Assembly: GCA_030062745.1 (NCBI GenBank)
Contig: CP099841.1
Span: forward strand, 9,690,501-9,754,500
Length of the DNA: 64,000 nucleotides
Direction of reading: 5' to 3'
Source of the DNA: Capitulum mitella
Lineage: Eukaryota > Arthropoda > Thecostraca > Pollicipedomorpha > Pollicipedidae
The stretch's first letter is position 1; the number at the start of each line of letters is the position of its first letter. Below, piece by piece: positions 59,815-64,000 of this stretch. A program made the position numbers and the translations under genes. The notes beneath the pieces were generated by a model. It saw only the letters and a program-made list of their open reading frames with translations. It did not search any database and was not told the origin of the DNA.

Positions 59815-62800
59815 CTGGCAAACAAGGAAAAAATTGCACGTGCAAATGGCATTTTAATCGACACGTGTTTTTTGTCTTAGCCTTACAACACTGCTGGATT
59901 CCATGAGGCATGAAACACGTTTTCTCCGGCTTTTTGCCCGTCTTATCCCACTGTAACACTTTGCAGAAACAATGTCTATCCTTTAAGCGTAACCATAATC
60001 CCATCCATGAATCTCTCCTTCCCGCTCATTACATGATTTATAGAAGATCCTCTTGACATCTTGTTTGTAAAATCTCTCCCTGATATCAATTATAATATCC
60101 GGTGACATTATTCCGATTCGCGTGTTTCAGGCACTGCATGTAGCCCTTGTAACTGCGTTTACAAACATTTCGTCACGATTGACGATTTGATAGTTCACTT
60201 GCAGCTCCGAAGAGGTCTCTCAGTAAAGTCAGTTATAGAGATGGTAAGGTTAAAACACTGCCAACATAAACATCGACGTTTAAGTTTTGTAACACCATAT
60301 TTCTAATCGCAATCATAAAGGAACTGGTTTTCTCGAACATCGGATTCTTCAGATGTTGCTTTAACTGAAACTTTTGAACTCATTTCAGAGCTTTTGAATG
60401 CAACAAATGCTAACTTTGGCAGGGACATCAACATTCTGCGCGATAGACGATAGCTGCGCAGAGTAGGAATACATCCTACTACAGGATATCTGAAGACCGG
60501 GTCAGGTCATAACAGGAGATCAGGTCAAACAGCCTGCGAGAACTGCAACGTGGGTTCAGAGCGACCGTACCGTTAGCGTCGGCATACTCTTAACCCTCGA
60601 GTTATCGGGGCCATTCCATTCCCTTTAGTTTTCCTGCGTAATGTCTGGGACTCGAAATACGCAGAGTACGGCGGTCCCAAATACTGAGTACCTTTGCCTG
60701 AATAACATAGCTACCTTTTAGCAAAGGCGGTTGACCAGGTCGTCATATGTCAGGTCATGTGACGCCATTAGTTTAATCAACGATGCGCATCTCATGTGCT
60801 GTTGGGGCTCTGGATGCTGTCTTTTGCTTGATACAAGGCTTGCAAGTAACTCATCAGTGATGATGCAAATACCGAGAACCAGGCAATGCCATTTACAAGT
60901 GGCCTTAAGTGAGGTCAACGAACACAAAGTTTTGCAAAGTGATGACTTAGCCTTTTCTCCGAGACTCTCTGAGAAGACGCATCTCTGATAGCGATCAAAG
61001 CATTGTGAATACAGAGGAGACCCCAAAACCGTTTTTGAACTTCTCTTGAAACGTACACCAGTTAAATCTAAAGAGTTAAAGGCCAGTTGATGACCTTATT
61101 TGGCCTCAGAACATTTTTTTACAAGAAGATGGTTTTTCGTGGCAAAATAAGTTCGTTTGATGCTACATATTGCCAAATCCGATGATTCGTACCCTTTAAA
61201 TGCTCTTCTGAACCGGTTGCGAAGAAAAATTCAGAATTTTGGCCTGGCCTGTGACCTCGTCATTGAATTTGAGGTTAAGAAGTTTGAAATACCTGGAACT
61301 TTAGGATGACGGGCCATCGATTACTGTCTAAATCACCGGAATCGGACCGTTGGCTCTCGAGGTAGGCAGGGGAGCAAAAAATGTCGGTAAAGAGAAAAAG
61401 GCAGTAAAAAGCCCCACTAACAGGCTCGGCTAGATGCGCCAGTCAGTGCCGGGTTAAAGAACACTAGGCAACCAATCAGCCGACCAGATGAGCTCATGGT
61501 GGACGTCGTAGCGCTTGTCAGGGGACAGCTGACCTCAGTGGGGTGGACCTGTCGAGGATGCGCCCAAGTCTCGGTTGCCTCGGTCTTCAAGCGCTGAACG
61601 AAGAGGATGACGACGTACTCGAGGATGATGAAAAAGTCGAAGATGAGGCAACCCACGTACCAGACGTCGCTGGCCCGGATGTAGGAGACCTCCAGGCCCG
61701 TACTGGAGGCGATGACAGGTTGGAGCGCATCATTCGATTTCAGTGGTTCGATTTGGACTTTTCGGCCTTGATTTTGATTCGATTCGGCAATTATAGCTCG
61801 CAGTAGTGCCGGTAATAGAGCCCGAGGGTTCTGAGTACACATCACGAGAGTTGCTCCGAAGTCTCAGACCTGGAGCGGAGCTTCAGTGAATGCTAATGGG
61901 ACGTTGATGATTCACGTCTGTATGCACTGTGAGCGTTGCACAACCTCGGTGCTGACGCGTCTCAGAGTCGCCGAGACGCGATGAACGACCACTCAAGCTC
62001 GGGACGCGACCCGACCGCCGCACTCACAGACTGGAGGTGAACATGGTGAGCAGGGCGAGCAGCGACGTGATGCAGAGCACCATCCGGCCCGGGATCACCT
62101 CCGGCGGCAGCAGCATGCTCAGCCAGGAGGTGGTTACCAGCAGCACGCACGGCAGGAACGTGTGCCACAGGAAGAAGACGGTGCGCCGCCGCAGACGCAC
62201 GGTCACCAGCACCGTGGCGTAGCAGTCCTCGTCTGGGGAGAGTCGGACCGTTCAGGAACGCCGGGGCCATCCGCTGCCGGTCCCGGATGCTAGCTGCACC
62301 TGACCGCCGGGCGCTGGCTGCGCCGGCGCCACCTCGCGCGTTGGAGAACCAGAGCCTGCTTACCTGCACACGCGAGGGTCGCGAGCTGGGACGCAGACAA
62401 ACTCTCTTGATGCATAATTTGGATGCCCAAACCCTTTTGATCACATACAAAGCGGGTAGAAGGACGCAACAAGCCCAAAAGCGATGTTCGAGGTGTTGGT
62501 GACGATGAGCTTTACTGACTGCTGGCTTCTCGCGTCTTTTTCGTAGACCGATGGGGATAAAACAGGGGCACGCTTCGGACACCCGACGCAGAGCTGCAAA
62601 GAACACCTCTCACCTTCGCCGGTTCCGTAACAGTGGTTCAGTGGACCACTCCTCTCGATGTTGACGATAAAATTTCTGCGCGTCATGGTGTCCGTAGAGT
62701 ATATGTGCCCTGGCTGCGGCAACCAGCTCCACAGCATTTGGCTACCGTTGTAGCTGTCTGTCGGGCGCAACATTGGCCTGGCATGTGACTGGTGCAGGGG

Positions 62801-63945
62801 TGCGTAGGAGGGCGGCTTGACGCGGCGAACGACAGACTCCACATGAAGCTGTATAGTTCAATGCTCAGCATGACTTCATACTGCTGCAGGCTGCAGCTAC
62901 GTACTGTTCATACCGTCACATGCGATTTATACCCCCGCAGGGGTGTCACTGTCAGATCTTGGATTTGTGCTTTTTAATTACGGAGAGTCTAGTGCCAACC
63001 GACAGTTTTCTAATTTTATTGGATGAATAACTAGAAACACTCATAACGCTCCCCATCACAAAAAACATCAGCAAAAACCAAGACGAAAAAACTCGAAAAA
63101 CTCATGCCCAAATGTTTGGCATGAGTGATGTGACCAAGGGTGATTCTTTGTATACCTTTGATATGGAGCTTCTCGTATCAAAGGGAATTATTCATATGGA
63201 ATTCCATAAAAAATATTTTGACCCATTCATGCGTTTTCTTGTTTTATAAAATAAAGTTCCGTAAAAACGTTAGCAATGTCACATTTTGGGGTCCGATTAA
63301 TTTATTTTTCCGTACGAAAATTTGTCCCAAACCTACACCCATGGATGTCGCTTAAGTAAAGTTAACTGCATATTCTAAACCGAAAAGTAGAAGGAAATTT
63401 GCCGAAAATGTAAAGTATTATTTTGAAACACAGACAATTTTTTTTAATTTCAGAGGTAAATTTGTTCCGAACGACTCCTGGGGTGACGCATGGGATCGGA
63501 GCGTGTGCTAGCCCTACGAACGATCAAGCAATTCCAGATGACTGGTGATTTTGTGGCGAAAGCTCAACGTACCGCCAAGCATGCGACCCTAGCGTGTGGT
63601 AGTCAGCGCGACCCTATGTTGGTTAGTTGCCAGCCGGCCCGCGGGCTGAATATCGCGCGCCGCAGCGACTCAAACCCTTCTTGACAGGACAGGGATACAA
63701 ATGCTCTAACCAACAGAACTACCTGTCACGGAAGTTGCGTTTTTTAGTTTGTCTTTTTTTCTCGTTGCGCTTTTTTAATTTTATTTGAACAAATACCGCA
63801 TGAAGCACGACAGTTTCAGAAACCATTTAAAAGGGCGATGTTTATTGTACAAAAGTACTTACAGCTTCCAAACTCCACGTAGCATTCCTGCGAATCAAAC
63901 GGGTACGAGGAGAATTCCATGTTGCAGGTGACTGATGTTCGCAGG
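59656..63945 (-). CDS. Cys-loop ligand-gated anion channel subunit (3' half, 5 exons)
   Basis: A pentameric neurotransmitter-gated channel subunit of the GABA/glycine/glutamate-chloride type. Exons: 63863-63945, 62614-62757, 62028-62232, 61549-61702, 59656-59814, all phase-compatible, stop TAA at 59658-59656. The first is the 83-bp Cys-loop exon typical of this family: CNMEFSSYPFDSQEC, exactly 13 residues between cysteines. Then come SYSYNGSQMLW, loop C with a second cysteine pair (HCYGTGEDEDC), M1 (FLPCVLLVTTSWLSML), M2 after PPEVIPGRM, M3 (VWYVGCLIFDFFIILEYVVI), a short loop, and M4 (VLAVLFIGFNIGYWAYY). The 5' exons are outside the window. I cannot name the ligand. Confidence 0.93.
59815..61548. 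other. Last channel intron, no supported exon
   Basis: This 1.7-kb stretch separates the M3 and M4 exons. It has repeated GGTCA/TGACC words at 60490-60530 and 61240-61280 but no splice-bounded exon I would defend. An alternative loop exon may exist. Confidence 0.5.
61549..61702 (-). CDS. Channel exon: M2-M3 loop and M3
   Basis: It starts TGLEVSYIRASDVWYVG, the conserved gating loop, and continues with M3 to FVQRLKTEATETW. The donor at CGACAG/GTCCAC gives phase 0, which fits the M4 exon directly. A second possible donor about 15 bp further on (GAG/GTCAGC) would add five residues. Confidence 0.88.
62028..62232 (-). CDS. Channel exon: M1 and M2 pore
   Basis: It encodes YATVLVTVRLRRRTVFFLWH, M1, then LLPPEVIPGRM and M2 (VLCITSLLALLTMFTSS). 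The Pro before Gly-Arg at the inner end of M2 matches anion-selective relatives, which usually have Pro-Ala-Arg; here Ala is Gly. A polar CITS and SS flank the pore face. Confidence 0.93.
62614..62757 (-). CDS. Channel exon: outer beta-strands to loop C
   Basis: It reads SYNGSQMLWSWLPQPG, RRNFIVNIERSG and HCYGTGE, ending GAAG before GTGAGA. Joined to the next exon it makes C-Y-G-T-G-E-D-E-D-C, the second disulfide found in glycine, glutamate-gated and histamine-gated chloride channels. The acceptor is placed at GACAG because only that site keeps the frame. Confidence 0.9.
63640..63725 (-). repeat. tRNA-like element (SINE or tRNA pseudogene)
   Basis: On the - strand TAGTTCTGTTGGTTAGAGC (about 63703-63721) is a good A box with a D-arm-like pairing. 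GGGTTTGAGTCG (about 63666-63677) is a B box at the right distance. The anticodon and acceptor stems do not pair well, so it is probably a tRNA-derived SINE or decayed tRNA. It lies inside a channel intron. Confidence 0.5.
63863..63945 (-). CDS. Channel exon: Cys-loop
   Basis: This 83-bp exon lies between a CTTTTCAG acceptor and a GTAAGT donor. It reads LRTSVTCNMEFSSYPFDSQE then CYVEFGS. The aromatic-Pro-Phe-Asp centre (YPFD) is the family hallmark that couples ligand binding to the pore. It enters in phase 2 and leaves in phase 1. Confidence 0.95.
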
Positions 63946-64000
63946 CTGAAAAGCAGATTGCTGTTAACAAGACAGTTGCTGGGGTCACGTCGGACGTTCA

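Overview
The window is eukaryotic, most likely from a protostome invertebrate, with an arthropod such as a crustacean as the best guess. The evidence is intron-split genes with clean GT-AG borders, GC-rich exons in less GC-rich introns, many minisatellites and simple repeats, a pogo-type transposon, and an anion-type Cys-loop receptor. I cannot name the species. No bacterial operons, rRNA genes or CRISPR arrays are visible.

Three host genes were assembled by reading splice sites and checking intron phase exon by exon. (1) A Nedd4-family HECT ubiquitin ligase lies on the + strand, 2377-17056. Fifteen exons run from the end of the C2 domain through three WW domains to a full HECT domain; the 5' end is outside the window. 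(2) A large gene on the - strand, about 52075 down to 20164, has fifteen phase-compatible exons. They encode a signal-like hydrophobic segment, about seven tandem WSC-like cysteine modules and a short C-terminal tail. Most modules are built from a pair of exons with a phase-2 intron inside and phase-1 introns outside. I do not recognise this protein; it is the best candidate here for something undescribed. (3) The 3' half of a Cys-loop ligand-gated chloride-type channel lies on the - strand, 63945 down to 59656. Five exons carry the Cys-loop, a second disulfide in loop C, M1-M4 and the stop codon.

A small intronless gene for a secreted PAN/apple-like protein (11739-12290, -) sits antisense inside the 5.4-kb intron of the Nedd4 gene. 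A roughly 480-bp hAT-type MITE with terminal inverted repeats and an 8-bp target duplication abuts it and supplies its stop codon. The Nedd4 and WSC-like genes converge across about 3.1 kb (17057-20163) that holds a GC-rich minisatellite.

The rest is intron or intergenic sequence. It includes a decayed pogo/Tigger-like DNA transposon with a C-terminal PHD-like zinc finger (46836-48620, -), a three-copy dispersed repeat with a conserved but unidentified reading frame (21040-23240 and 50715-51355), minisatellites with periods of 28-90 bp, GA and AT microsatellites, and two tRNA-like SINE fragments. I saw no convincing retroviral or other virus-derived element.
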